34,066 bases of DNA, taken from a virus. Where the stretch lies: IMG/VR virus record IMGVR_UViG_3300050821_009355, positions 1 through 34,066 of that record, one strand, 5' to 3'. The position numbers and the translations under genes were made by a program. The first letter of the stretch is position 1; each line of letters begins with the position of its first letter. Shown one piece after another: positions 13,562 to 21,320 of this stretch. The notes under the pieces were generated by a model. The model had not been told where the DNA came from, searched no databases, and was given only the letters and a program-made list of their open reading frames with translations.

Positions 13562-16155
13562 AATTCCTCCGTGAGATTCAGGAGCGTGGGGGATTTCAGT
13601 TTTTGCACGGCCATTTCGGTGTACATGGCGCCGTCCAGAAAATACGAGCGGCAAAGCTCGATGCCGATGGCGCGGCGTCCCAGCTCGACGGCGCACATGG
13701 GCACCGTGCCGATCCCGGAGAAAGGGTCGAGTACGATTTCTCCCGGCATGGAATACTGCGCGATCACGCGGCGCGCGATATCGAATTGCATGGGGCACAG
13801 GTGCATCTGTTTGCCCTTTTGGGCTTGCAGCATGTTCAGCGTGCGCATGCGAGCCACGTCGGTCCACACTTCCGCGCTCCAGGAGGCGGGCTGCAGGAGC
13901 ATGAACGTCACGGGAAGGCGCTGCTTTTCGTCCAGCGATTCGGCCAGGCGCACGTGCTGCTCGAAACTGTAGATATTTTTCAGCGTGTATTCGCGGAACA
14001 TCTTGAAAATCGTGGCGTGCGGGATGCCTTCCAGGTCTTCGGGCGCGAGCGGGCGGTCGCCATTCGAGCGGGTAAATCCGTGGGCGTCCACCTGCCAGCG
14101 GCCGCGCGTGTATTCTTTCTTCGATTTCACGACGGGCGTATCCGCGTAACTGCGCTCCGTGCTCGTGGGCGGTTTTCGGAAAAGCATTAGGTATTCCGGC
14201 ATGCCCACGCCCATCTTGGTCGCGTCCTTGCACTGCTCGGTCCAGCCGAGGCGGTAGGTCTGATTGTTTTCCCGCACCACGTCCGTGACGATGGTTTTCA
14301 TGCCCAGGTAGCCGAAGCCGTGCCGCGTGTAGTGCGCGATGCAATCCGCGTGCAGCGGATAGACCGTCTGGAAACCGAGGCCCGTGAGACCGCCGGGAAC
14401 GATGCGGTCCTTGACGTGAATCACGGCGAGCCTGCCAGGACGCAGCGCGCGGAACAGGTGCGGCGTCAGAAAATCCATTTGCTCGAAGAAATGCGCGTTC
14501 GATTCGGTGTGGCCGAAGTCTTGATAGCTCGGCGAGTATTCGTACTGCGTCGAGAAGGGAATCGACGTGAGCACTAGATCGATCGAGGCGTCGGCGATGG
14601 ACGGCATTTCCTCAATGGCGTCGTTTTGGATGAGGCGGTAATTTTCCCCGGTAATTTCGACGCGCTCGGTGGAAAGCGTGCGATGCATGGCTTCCATGTT
14701 GTTCCTTTGCGAGAGCCCGTACTCGCGGATGATCTCGCTCATTTTGGCGGTTTGCTGCTTGTAGCGGTCCCACTTGGCAAAGAGCACGTCGCGAATGCGC
14801 TTTTCCGTGCTGGCGTAGATCAAATCGATGCGTACGGGCTGGGCTTGCAGGAAGCGGTGGATCCGGTGCAGGGCTTGAATCCAATCGTTGAATTTGAAAC
14901 CGATGCCCACGAACACGGCGCGATGACAGTGGTACTGAAAATTGCAGCCCGCGCCGGCCAGGACGGGCTTCGCGGCCAGATTGCGCAGGCGCCCTTCGCT
15001 AAAATCGATAATGATTTGCTCGCGTTCCTCGATGGGCTGCGCGCCGTAGACGCTGGCGGTGTACAGGAGCTCGGATTCGATGGCTTCGCGTTCGGCCTCG
15101 AGGTCATGCCAGAGAAGAAAATGCTCGCCGGGCGCTTCGTCGACAATCTCACGCATCTTGCCGATGCGCGCGAGCAGCGTGCTGCGCTTTTCGCGCGCCG
15201 CGTCCGTGACGCCGTGCGCGGCGTCGCGAAACATGCGGAATTGCCCGTCGCGTTCTTTTCCTCCGCCCGCGGCATCGGATACTTCGATGACGTGCTCGCG
15301 GATTTCCATTTCGGGAAGCGAGTAGCCTTCGTCGCTGTAACCTAGGTCGGACGGCTTTTGCAGGAAAATGGCCCACGAACTAACCCAGGTCCAGAAATCA
15401 TCCGCGTGGTGCGCGTGCAGGGTCAGCTTGTCGGCTTTCGTGGAATCGCGCTTAAAAAAGCGCGTCTTGGCTTGGGAAACGTCCATGATGCCGAGATAGG
15501 CGGAGTAGGCCAGGAGCTCGATGTATTCGTTCGGGTCCGGCGTGGCCGTGGCGACGAAGCGGTATTTCACCGTTTCGAAGGCGCGCATGAATTCGCGATA
15601 CGTTTTCGTTCCGCCGAAGGATCGCAGGATGGCGGCTTCATCCAGACTGGCCATGGCGAACTGCGCGACGTTGATTTTTCCTTCGCGCACGCTTTCGTAA
15701 TTGGTGACGAAGATGGGCTGCGTCTTGATGTAGTTCATCTGGCGCACGTCATCATCGGTGCGCACGAAGCGCGTTTCGATGCCGAGTTTCAGAGCGTCGC
15801 GGGCAAACTCCTGGCGCACGCCGAGCGGACACACGATCAATGACTTTGCTCCTCTTACCGAGGAGCAGATTTGCCGCGCGAGTTCCAATTGCATCAGCGT
15901 TTTGCCCAGGCCGAACGAGGCGAAGATGGCGCGACGCCCGCCGCGCGCGGCCCAGGCCACAACGTCACGCTGGTGCGGTTTCAGGGCGGGATGGATGGAA
16001 CCGATTTCGACGGCGATGCCGTGATCCTTGGCTAGGGTGATCTTTCTGCGGATGAATTCGCGGTAGGCTTCCGGCGATTGGATAGCTGGGGCGCCGGATG
16101 AGGTCCCAGCGGATTGCACGGTGGTCGCTACGGCCAGTTCTCGATTGATTTTCAT
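13558..16155 (-). CDS. SNF2-type helicase fused to a beta-class DNA methyltransferase
   Basis: An 865-residue fusion. The N-terminal two thirds is an SNF2/superfamily 2 motor: motif I ASFGLGKT (79-86), DEAA box (172-175), TATP (203-206), and motif VI QALHRIHRF (427-435). The C-terminal third is an amino-methyltransferase with motif IV (DLVLTSIPF, 526-534) before motif I (DPFSGIGT from residue 810), the beta-class order. The catalytic S/D-P-P-Y/F tetrad reads SIPF here, so activity may be altered. Helicase-methylase fusions in phages, such as P1 DarB, protect incoming or replicating DNA against restriction; this is a plausible role. Four bases separate it from the upstream small gene, and no good ribosome binding site is visible. 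Confidence 0.85.
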   Translation of the reverse strand: MKINRELAVATTVQSAGTSSGAPAIQSPEAYREFIRRKITLAKDHGIAVEIGSIHPALKPHQRDVVAWAARGGRRAIFASFGLGKTLMQLELARQICSSVRGAKSLIVCPLGVRQEFARDALKLGIETRFVRTDDDVRQMNYIKTQPIFVTNYESVREGKINVAQFAMASLDEAAILRSFGGTKTYREFMRAFETVKYRFVATATPDPNEYIELLAYSAYLGIMDVSQAKTRFFKRDSTKADKLTLHAHHADDFWTWVSSWAIFLQKPSDLGYSDEGYSLPEMEIREHVIEVSDAAGGGKERDGQFRMFRDAAHGVTDAAREKRSTLLARIGKMREIVDEAPGEHFLLWHDLEAEREAIESELLYTASVYGAQPIEEREQIIIDFSEGRLRNLAAKPVLAGAGCNFQYHCHRAVFVGIGFKFNDWIQALHRIHRFLQAQPVRIDLIYASTEKRIRDVLFAKWDRYKQQTAKMSEIIREYGLSQRNNMEAMHRTLSTERVEITGENYRLIQNDAIEEMPSIADASIDLVLTSIPFSTQYEYSPSYQDFGHTESNAHFFEQMDFLTPHLFRALRPGRLAVIHVKDRIVPGGLTGLGFQTVYPLHADCIAHYTRHGFGYLGMKTIVTDVVRENNQTYRLGWTEQCKDATKMGVGMPEYLMLFRKPPTSTERSYADTPVVKSKKEYTRGRWQVDAHGFTRSNGDRPLAPEDLEGIPHATIFKMFREYTLKNIYSFEQHVRLAESLDEKQRLPVTFMLLQPASWSAEVWTDVARMRTLNMLQAQKGKQMHLCPMQFDIARRVIAQYSMPGEIVLDPFSGIGTVPMCAVELGRRAIGIELCRSYFLDGAMYTEMAVQKLKSPTLLNLTEEL

Positions 16156-16159
16156 GGCG

Positions 16160-16402
16160 TTACGGGGCGCTAGGGCGCATTTTCGGGGCCATCTTAGGCT
16201 TGGGATGGCTTAGAGCGGCTTTTCGCGCGCCAGAAGCCCCCCTAGAGCTAAGAGCGGCCCTTTTAAGCTGCATGAAGATGTGCCGGCAGTAGAACGTTGC
16301 CCCTTGAATTTTCACTTTGATGGCAACACCATCGAGCCAGTAGATTTCGAATGGACCGGAATTTAATTCCCATCCATCTTGTTTTTGACGTTTGGGAGTC
16401 AT
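16160..16402 (-). CDS. Small basic hypothetical protein
   Basis: An 80-residue protein from the ATG at 16402, preceded by AGGAT. The first 50 residues (QKQDGWELNSGPFEIYWLDG, then VAIKVKIQGATFYCRHIFMQ) look like a small beta domain; the remaining 30 are Ala/Arg/Lys/Pro-rich and disordered. It follows the zinc-binding protein at 16417 within the operon. No family recognised. Confidence 0.5.
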   Translation of the reverse strand: MTPKRQKQDGWELNSGPFEIYWLDGVAIKVKIQGATFYCRHIFMQLKRAALSSRGASGARKAALSHPKPKMAPKMRPSAP

Positions 16403-16416
16403 AATCCTGCTAGTTT

Positions 16417-16644
16417 TCAGTAGGGCAATTCGATGTATCTCTTGCGATTCCACTGACGAGCGAGCCGCCGGGCCATCCAGCGCGTCCTCGTAAATGCCAA
16501 CGGAAATTGATTCGGGTCAATGCAGGGGCCTTTTCTGCCGCCGTCGACGCGGTGCTCGGTCATGCGGTTGCACCGCGCGCACCACGCCGTTGCCGTTTCC
16601 GTGTTCCGCGTGTAGTGCTCGGTCATAAACTTGGAAAGTTTCAA
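16417..16644 (-). CDS. Small zinc-ribbon-like protein
   Basis: A 75-residue protein. WCARCNRMTEHRVDGGRKGPC at about residues 21-41 gives C-x2-C and a third cysteine plus His, a short zinc knuckle. I took the TTG at 16644, whose TTGA overlaps the stop of the upstream gene; an ATG at 16626 would drop six residues. C-terminal part is Arg-rich, suggesting nucleic-acid binding. Role unknown. Confidence 0.55.
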   Translation of the reverse strand: MKLSKFMTEHYTRNTETATAWCARCNRMTEHRVDGGRKGPCIDPNQFPLAFTRTRWMARRLARQWNRKRYIELPY

Positions 16645-16901
16645 TGATACTTTGGCGGCATTCCGCGACCTGTTTCATCGAAGCTTCGAAATCGACCCTT
16701 CCGACGGGTGAACAACCGACGTTTCATTCCGCAATCGTTACAGAATGCCCCGCCAATTACGGCAGTGTTACCACACAGGACGCACCGGTTTTCTCGCCGC
16801 TTTTCTCGCTGCCACGCCGCCTGTCTGGTGATGCCTTCACGCTTCGCGATATCTGTAAGTCGCTGACCAGGAGGGCGCGTCTTATAGAACTTTTTACTCA
16901 T
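16641..16901 (-). CDS. Small HTH plus zinc-ribbon protein, probable DNA-binding regulator
   Basis: An 86-residue protein from ATG 16901 (a GTG at 16913, overlapping the ATPase stop as GTGA, is the alternative). Residues about 14-36 (QRLTDIAKREGITRQAAWQR) form a helix-turn-helix of the AsnC/sigma-4 flavour; CVLCG and CNDC in the middle make a zinc ribbon; the C-terminus is basic. Likely binds DNA and may regulate the phage operons. Confidence 0.6.
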   Translation of the reverse strand: MSKKFYKTRPPGQRLTDIAKREGITRQAAWQREKRRENRCVLCGNTAVIGGAFCNDCGMKRRLFTRRKGRFRSFDETGRGMPPKYH

Positions 16902-16909
16902 GCCGTACC

Positions 16910-18682
16910 TCACGCCTTCTGCACCATGACTTTCATTTCGGGGACTTCTTGGTAGCCGTCGGATTCCAGTGTGAGAAAACCCATTTCGGTTAGTTTGTTG
17001 AGCGGCTTGTACAGGTTCGTCGTGGGCTGGTGGACTCCCGTGCGGCGCTTGAGTTCCTTCTGGACGGCAGGGCCGTTGCGCGGAGATTTGAAAAAGCCCT
17101 CGTGGATCAGTCGCGCGATGCGGCCGTTCAGCTTCGAATCGTCCATGTCCACCGTCGGGCGCTCGACCTTGACGCGGAGCTCCGGCCGGCGGGCGATCAG
17201 CTCTAGCACTCCGGGGTCTTTTTCGAATTTCGCCTTGATGTAGGTGCAGATGTAGTCCAGTTGGGGAACGGTCAGGCTGAGACCGTTGCCGCTTTTCACG
17301 GCGGTAACGGCGTCGGGGGAGAATTGGGTTTGCGGGGAATCTTTTTCCGCCGGAGCGACGGCACTGCCGCCAAATCCTCGAATAGCGCCACGATCAGCGT
17401 CTGCGCCGACATGCCCATCTGAATCTCCAGGGCGATTCGTTCGATCCGCGTCTTGATCGCGCGCTGTTGGTACGGCGTCAACTGGCGGAATGGGTTCACT
17501 CTCTTCATCGGCGGGCGGCTCCTGAATCTGCACCTGCAACAACTGGTGCGGCTTTGCTTCGGGCTTTCGACTCTCGACTCTCGACTCTTGACGTTCCTTG
17601 AACGCCCTCAGCATTTGGCGGGCGCTGGTGACGCTTTCCTCGCCCTTGGCGATGGCTTGGGCGTGCAGCTCGCTCTCCATCCAGGCGGGTTGGACGTAGC
17701 ACTTCGTGACGCGCGCTTCGGGCGTGCGCACGAAGAATTCCCCAATTTTCAGCCGCGCGATGTCCACGGGGCGCAGTTGCGGCGTGAACAGGCCGGCGAG
17801 CGATCGATCGATTTCGTGCATTTCGGTTTGCACGCCGATGCCGACAATGGAGCAAGCGCGGAGCATAATCTTATCCACGGCGGCCATGTCTTGAGAGTCG
17901 AGCCACATGAAGTTTCGATTCGCGCCAGCTTTTCGTACAAGAGTCTCGCAGGCCATTTTAACCGGGGAGTTTTTCCCTTGCGGCACGAAGTCTTGCGCTT
18001 CCGGGACGATGACGCGGACGCCTTTTTCATGTTGGTAGACCCATTCCATGACGCTGCGGATGACGAGCGCCTGAGTTTCCATCGCGTATTCGCGCAGGTC
18101 CATCACGTTCAGACCGGGATGGAGCGTCAGCTTTTTGGTGTAGGGCAGGCGCGCCAGTTGCGGCATGACGATGTCGAAATAGGCTTTCAGGGACGTGTAG
18201 ACTCCGGCGTTGATCCCGCTGACGGGTTTGCGGCTGTACTTCCATTCCCTTTTCTTTTTCTTGCCGCGGCCTTTTTCGACGTACCCGCCTTCGCCGCCTA
18301 GCAGTGCCTTGATATTGGCGTGGACGTCGGCCAGCGTCTTCGCGCTTCGGGGATCCTCGCAGCAACGGATGATCCACGCTTCCTCGAAATTCAGTTTCCG
18401 CTGTTGGCTCGCTTCCAGGATCGATTTGACCCAGCGCCAGAGCGGCTGCTCTTCGTCGTTCGTGGGCTCGGAGAAATACGGCGGGATCATGCGCCCGGTG
18501 AGGAAACCGCCTTCGCCCTGCTTGGTGATGAACGCGACGGCGCGCAATTCACCGCGAAAGGCGATGGCCTCGAGCGCGGTCGTTTTCCCGGAGAGTTGCG
18601 TCTGGCCAAACCACGCCAGGTGCCCCGTCTCCGGGATTTCCACCCGTTTCCCAGTCCCGATTTCCCATCCGAGAAGAATCAT
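16910..18682 (-). CDS. FtsK/HerA-like P-loop ATPase, candidate genome-packaging ATPase
   Basis: A 590-residue protein. Walker A is GQTQLSGKT (26-34); Walker B is VRVIVPEAQDF with Glu228 in place of the usual D-E; a sensor-like block NRNFMWLDSQDM lies at 255-266 and R293 may act in trans. This is the HerA/FtsK layout used by packaging ATPases of non-tailed membrane phages such as PRD1 P9, although those are near 230 residues. Residues about 350-465 are a disordered linker, part of it encoded by AGTCGAG heptamers (QESRVESRK, 365-373). The last 120 residues look like a winged-helix domain (LNGRIARLIHEGFF ... LTEMGFLTLE), which could bind viral DNA. ATG 18682 overlaps the upstream stop. Confidence 0.7.
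   Translation of the reverse strand: MILLGWEIGTGKRVEIPETGHLAWFGQTQLSGKTTALEAIAFRGELRAVAFITKQGEGGFLTGRMIPPYFSEPTNDEEQPLWRWVKSILEASQQRKLNFEEAWIIRCCEDPRSAKTLADVHANIKALLGGEGGYVEKGRGKKKKREWKYSRKPVSGINAGVYTSLKAYFDIVMPQLARLPYTKKLTLHPGLNVMDLREYAMETQALVIRSVMEWVYQHEKGVRVIVPEAQDFVPQGKNSPVKMACETLVRKAGANRNFMWLDSQDMAAVDKIMLRACSIVGIGVQTEMHEIDRSLAGLFTPQLRPVDIARLKIGEFFVRTPEARVTKCYVQPAWMESELHAQAIAKGEESVTSARQMLRAFKERQESRVESRKPEAKPHQLLQVQIQEPPADEESEPIPPVDAVPTARDQDADRTNRPGDSDGHVGADADRGAIRGFGGSAVAPAEKDSPQTQFSPDAVTAVKSGNGLSLTVPQLDYICTYIKAKFEKDPGVLELIARRPELRVKVERPTVDMDDSKLNGRIARLIHEGFFKSPRNGPAVQKELKRRTGVHQPTTNLYKPLNKLTEMGFLTLESDGYQEVPEMKVMVQKA
17296..17508 (-). CDS. Overprinted ORF inside the ATPase linker
   Basis: A 70-residue ORF in another frame of the same strand, from ATG at 17508 with AGGAG ten bases upstream. 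It reads MKRVNPFRQLTPYQQRAIKT, then RIERIALEIQMGMSAQTLIV, a natural-looking helical protein. In the ATPase frame the same bases give low-complexity Asp/Gly/Arg-rich sequence. So either a nested gene has been overprinted on the linker, or the linker was formed by extension through a former separate gene. Seen: composition contrast and ribosome binding site. Function unknown. Confidence 0.45.
   Translation of the reverse strand: MKRVNPFRQLTPYQQRAIKTRIERIALEIQMGMSAQTLIVALFEDLAAVPSLRRKKIPRKPNSPPTPLPP
17565..17592 (-). repeat. Heptamer array inside coding sequence
   Basis: On the - strand this reads as AGTCGAG, AGTCGAG, AGTCGAA, the same family as the intergenic arrays. Three units equal 21 bases, so the ATPase frame is kept and the array encodes part of its linker. 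Confidence 0.7.
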
Positions 18683-19116
18683 CTAATTCTCGACGTATAC
18701 GTCTTAGTCTTTCTGATGTAGTACAGCGGAACTGCAATTTCATAAGCATGAGACAGCACCGCATCAAAAACACATTGGCCGAGGAATCGATCCGGTAACT
18801 GGACCGTTGCATTTGCAATTGGCATCCCGGAACCATCCACAAATTCAATTCTCAATTGCGGTGGTAGATACGGAGACTCGGGCGCTACGGCAGTCGACTC
18901 CGATCGCGCCCGGCTGGCTGGTGAAGAGCGTCCTCGCCTAGCTGCTCCGCTGTTTCTGGGGCGTCGAGAATCTCTAACCCTCGCCCCTTTTGCGCTGCGC
19001 AAATTCAATTTCATCTCGACACTCGGATAATCGCTTCCGGGCTTCGCTCGAACGCCATTAAGGCGAAATTCCTCTTGCGCGCTCTCGTAGTGCCGTGATG
19101 CGGGCGGCTTCGTCAT
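18679..19116 (-). CDS. Hypothetical protein with basic disordered N-terminus
   Basis: A 145-residue protein. Residues 1-80 are Arg/Ser/Ala-rich and disordered; residues about 85-145 look like a small beta domain (LRIEFVDGSGMPIANATVQL, then YEIAVPLYYIRKTKTY). ATGA overlaps link it to genes on both sides. No family recognised. Confidence 0.5.
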   Translation of the reverse strand: MTKPPASRHYESAQEEFRLNGVRAKPGSDYPSVEMKLNLRSAKGARVRDSRRPRNSGAARRGRSSPASRARSESTAVAPESPYLPPQLRIEFVDGSGMPIANATVQLPDRFLGQCVFDAVLSHAYEIAVPLYYIRKTKTYTSRIR

Positions 19117-19325
19117 GCGTCGTCATCATCAGCCCAGGATTTCGTTCCCTTGGGGCGGTATTGCGTCACGATCCGCGTCTGCACTTCCTCTTGCAATCGA
19201 TAAACTCCGAGTGTCTGTGCTTCGGAATCTGTCGCATCATCCAGGAAGGGCGAACCGATTAAATACGGCGGATCGCCCTCCCATCGAAGAAATACTCGAC
19301 CTGGAAACGCTTTCGGCTGTGCCAT
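19113..19325 (-). CDS. Small hypothetical protein
   Basis: A 70-residue, acidic-tailed protein (MAQPKAFPGRVFLRWEGDPP ... KSWADDDDA). Its ATGA overlap with the next gene supports the frame. No family recognised. Confidence 0.5.
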   Translation of the reverse strand: MAQPKAFPGRVFLRWEGDPPYLIGSPFLDDATDSEAQTLGVYRLQEEVQTRIVTQYRPKGTKSWADDDDA

Positions 19326-19337
19326 ATTAAGAAAACC

Positions 19338-19748
19338 TCAATTCGTGATGTGGATTCGGGATTCTTCCTTCACTTTGGCGTAGCCGAGCTGGTGCGCGCG
19401 GCGGCGCATGCTCACCCGGGACTGAAACATCATGGAAAAGAACGTCACCTGCGCTTCGTTCAGTTCGTCCGCGCACACAAGCGCCGTGCCCGTGCGCGCC
19501 TGAATCGTGAGCGCGTCGCCGTGCGCCGTCACCAGATGGTCGGCCCAGCCCTTCGTGGGCCACATGGGGAACCCGGCGCCGCAATGCTCGCAGTGGGACA
19601 TTTCGCCCGCGCAGACTTCCGCGATCCATTCGGAGTTTGGCCGCGCGTTGAGCGACGCGTCCCAATGCACTTCGGCAGCCTGCACGTCGCGAATCCAACT
19701 AGGTTCAGTGGCTAGTGGCGAGTGATCAGTGGCTAGTTTTTCCGTCAT
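19338..19748 (-). CDS. C2H2-like zinc-finger protein
   Basis: A 136-residue protein. CEHCGAGFPMW ... WADHLVTAH in the middle gives a C-x2-C ... H-x4-H arrangement, a C2H2-type zinc site. The ATG at 19748 has a strong GGAGGTGAATCC upstream. Residues about 5-16 (LATDHSPLATEP) are encoded by the AGTGGCT heptamer array at 19707, so the array extends the N-terminus. Possible DNA- or protein-binding early gene. Confidence 0.6.
   Translation of the reverse strand: MTEKLATDHSPLATEPSWIRDVQAAEVHWDASLNARPNSEWIAEVCAGEMSHCEHCGAGFPMWPTKGWADHLVTAHGDALTIQARTGTALVCADELNEAQVTFFSMMFQSRVSMRRRAHQLGYAKVKEESRIHITN
19707..19737 (+). repeat. AGTGGCT heptamer array in a gene's N-terminal codons
   Basis: Units AGTGGCT, AGTGGCG, AGTGATC, AGTGGCT, then AGT. 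Same unit class as at 8149 but here on the opposite strand to the gene it lies in. The 7-base phase is exact. Confidence 0.7.
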
Positions 19749-20224
19749 GGATTCACCTCCGCGCGGGGCGCGGCTTTCCAGCCGTCGTTGCGGCCGTCGG
19801 GCCAGATGTGGGTGTAGGCCGCGCCCAGGACGCCGTCGATCACGTGCGGCGTGATGGCCCGGGGAAGCACCCAGATCGGCCCGGTGGCGATGCGCGACGG
19901 GGTCCCGTTCGATGGGGTAAAAGGCATAGTGAGAGATGCGCCGTAGATTCTCTGAAACGCTTCCCCGTAGGGATGATTCAGATCGACGAGAACGGTGCGC
20001 ACGTCTCCATCGTTGCGAATGACGGTGCGGCAGTCATTGTATTTTTCCGTGGTATCCGCAAGCTGTTTGCGCAGCGCGTCGTTCAGTTGCGCGGTCTCCG
20101 CGCGATCGGCTTCCACTTGCCAGCGGAGTTGGTCGGTGCGAATCGCCGAAGGAATCCCGCCCAGCGCCAGTCCAAAGAGCACCAGCATCACCGAGCGCCA
20201 GATTTGTTTGTTGGGATTTTCCAT
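19745..20224 (-). CDS. N-terminally anchored coiled-coil protein
   Basis: A 159-residue protein. Residues about 10-28 form one membrane helix (WRSVMLVLFGLALGGIPSA), then about 30-60 a coiled coil (QVEADRAETAQLNDALRKQL), then a soluble C-terminal domain with conserved-looking YGEAFQRIYG. This topology resembles Rz/i-spanin-like lysis proteins or periplasm-facing proteins, but the C-terminal domain is longer than in spanins and the position in the early block argues against lysis. GGAG lies 11 bases before the ATG. Confidence 0.5.
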   Translation of the reverse strand: MENPNKQIWRSVMLVLFGLALGGIPSAIRTDQLRWQVEADRAETAQLNDALRKQLADTTEKYNDCRTVIRNDGDVRTVLVDLNHPYGEAFQRIYGASLTMPFTPSNGTPSRIATGPIWVLPRAITPHVIDGVLGAAYTHIWPDGRNDGWKAAPRAEVNP

Positions 20225-20235
20225 CGTAATTCTCC

Positions 20236-20285
20236 AGTTGAAAGTTGACAGTTAAGAGTTGAAAGCCTTTCGACTTTCAACTCTT
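20236..20285. repeat. Inverted heptamer array with 12-bp perfect hairpin
   Basis: Units AGTTGAA, AGTTGAC, AGTTAAG, AGTTGAA on the left; TTCGACT, TTCAACT on the right. AAGAGTTGAAAG (20254-20265) pairs perfectly with CTTTCAACTCTT (20274-20285) across an eight-base loop. The array supplies the TGA stop of the gene ending at 20277. Confidence 0.8.
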
Positions 20286-20657
20286 CCGCGGACTCACATT
20301 TAGAAGTGCCGGATTGAGCACCGATCCTTTTTCGTTGGCCCTCTCACCCTCTGTACCGATTTGCATTTTCAGATTGTGCCAACGCCGAAGTAAATCGCCG
20401 TACTTCCAAGTAGCAGCTAGAATCGAGACTGCCGCTCCGTACATAAAGACGGTGATTCCATCCGTGTCCGCCGCGTGCGCATCATCTTCCGCGTGATCGG
20501 CAAATATTCGTGTGATTTGCGGGTCGGTCGCGCCTTCAGGGATGCGTTTTTCCAACAGATCGGCCCATTCCTCCGCGTAGGTGAAGCAACGGCGACCGTA
20601 AGGATCAAGATTCGCCGCCAAACCCTTCTGCCATTGCTCTTGATCCACGATTTGCAT
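20277..20657 (-). CDS. Small hypothetical protein
   Basis: A 126-residue helical protein (QEQWQKGLAANLDPYGRRCF, then YAEEWADLLEKRIPEGATDP) with a weakly hydrophobic stretch at VFMYGAAVSILAATW. ATG 20657 has GAGGATT upstream. The stop codon is part of the heptamer array, so the last few residues may have been changed by the array's insertion. No family recognised. Confidence 0.55.
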   Translation of the reverse strand: MQIVDQEQWQKGLAANLDPYGRRCFTYAEEWADLLEKRIPEGATDPQITRIFADHAEDDAHAADTDGITVFMYGAAVSILAATWKYGDLLRRWHNLKMQIGTEGERANEKGSVLNPALLNVSPRKS

Positions 20658-20664
20658 TGAATCC

Positions 20665-20874
20665 TCACTTTCGACTTTTCATGTACGTGCTGACGTTTCC
20701 GTTGTAAAGCTCGTCCACAATTTCGAGCGCGCTGTGCCAGGCGTAAACCTCGAATGGCGCGACGGGATTCGGGCAGTTCGCGTTCTTGTCATCCTGTCGG
20801 GCCAGCGCCGCGCCCCATTCCCGCGAAACCTGCATCGCCACGCGATACAGGATTTGCCGGCCCTCGTGCGTCAC
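20665..20874 (-). CDS. Small hypothetical protein
   Basis: A 69-residue helical protein from GTG 20874, GTGA-coupled to the upstream gene. It reads THEGRQILYRVAMQVSREWG, then a domain with FEVYAWHSALEIVDELYNGN. No family recognised. Confidence 0.55.
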   Translation of the reverse strand: MTHEGRQILYRVAMQVSREWGAALARQDDKNANCPNPVAPFEVYAWHSALEIVDELYNGNVSTYMKSRK

Positions 20875-21320
20875 GCGCGTAAAACCTCAAACACATGCCA
20901 GACGTAACACTCACTGAATTCACCGGCGATTTGATAGGTACCCACATATTTGAACGTTCCTGATCCCATATCCTGCCCGGTCGGATGAATCTGGAACATG
21001 CGCGTTTCAGGTTCGGCGTCGGGATCTACTTTGGCCCAGATACACGGTTTGCCATACTGCAACTGAACACAGAGAATTTCCGCCCCTTTTGGTATTCGCC
21101 ACATCGAAGTAGCACCGTCGAATTGGTATTTCCAAATTTTCATCGCTTCCACTTTTGTCAGGCGCTCCGTTTCCAGGTCCCGCAAGCGCCTGCCGTATTC
21201 TCCGAACCAGATCGCCGCTTTCGCCGTCCAATCCCGGAGCCGATTCATTCGCACTGCCAAAACCCACAAAATGATAGTGTTCAGCGCAACATAAACCGTC
21301 ATGGCCTGCTGAAACGTCAT
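20871..21320 (-). CDS. Membrane-anchored protein with a phage DUF7352-like domain
   Basis: A 149-residue protein. Residues about 6-24 are a membrane helix (AMTVYVALNTIILWVLAVR), then a short helix. The rest, from KIWKYQFDG through IPKGAEILCVQLQYGKPCIW, then GTYQIAGEFSECYVWHVFEV, matches the pattern I know from a widespread small phage domain of unknown function (DUF7352), recalled rather than searched. The fusion to a membrane helix is unusual for it. Confidence 0.6.
   Translation of the reverse strand: MTFQQAMTVYVALNTIILWVLAVRMNRLRDWTAKAAIWFGEYGRRLRDLETERLTKVEAMKIWKYQFDGATSMWRIPKGAEILCVQLQYGKPCIWAKVDPDAEPETRMFQIHPTGQDMGSGTFKYVGTYQIAGEFSECYVWHVFEVLRA

Noticed and set aside
13391-14344. 317-residue open frame within the SNF2-methyltransferase gene on the same strand
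   Set aside because: Arg/His/Pro-rich shadow of the methyltransferase frame; only its last 56 residues, beyond that gene, are real and are listed separately.
18692-18703. Palindrome GACGTATACGTC
   Set aside because: It lies inside a coding sequence as repeated Thr-Tyr-Thr codons and no second copy was noticed; kept only as a curiosity.
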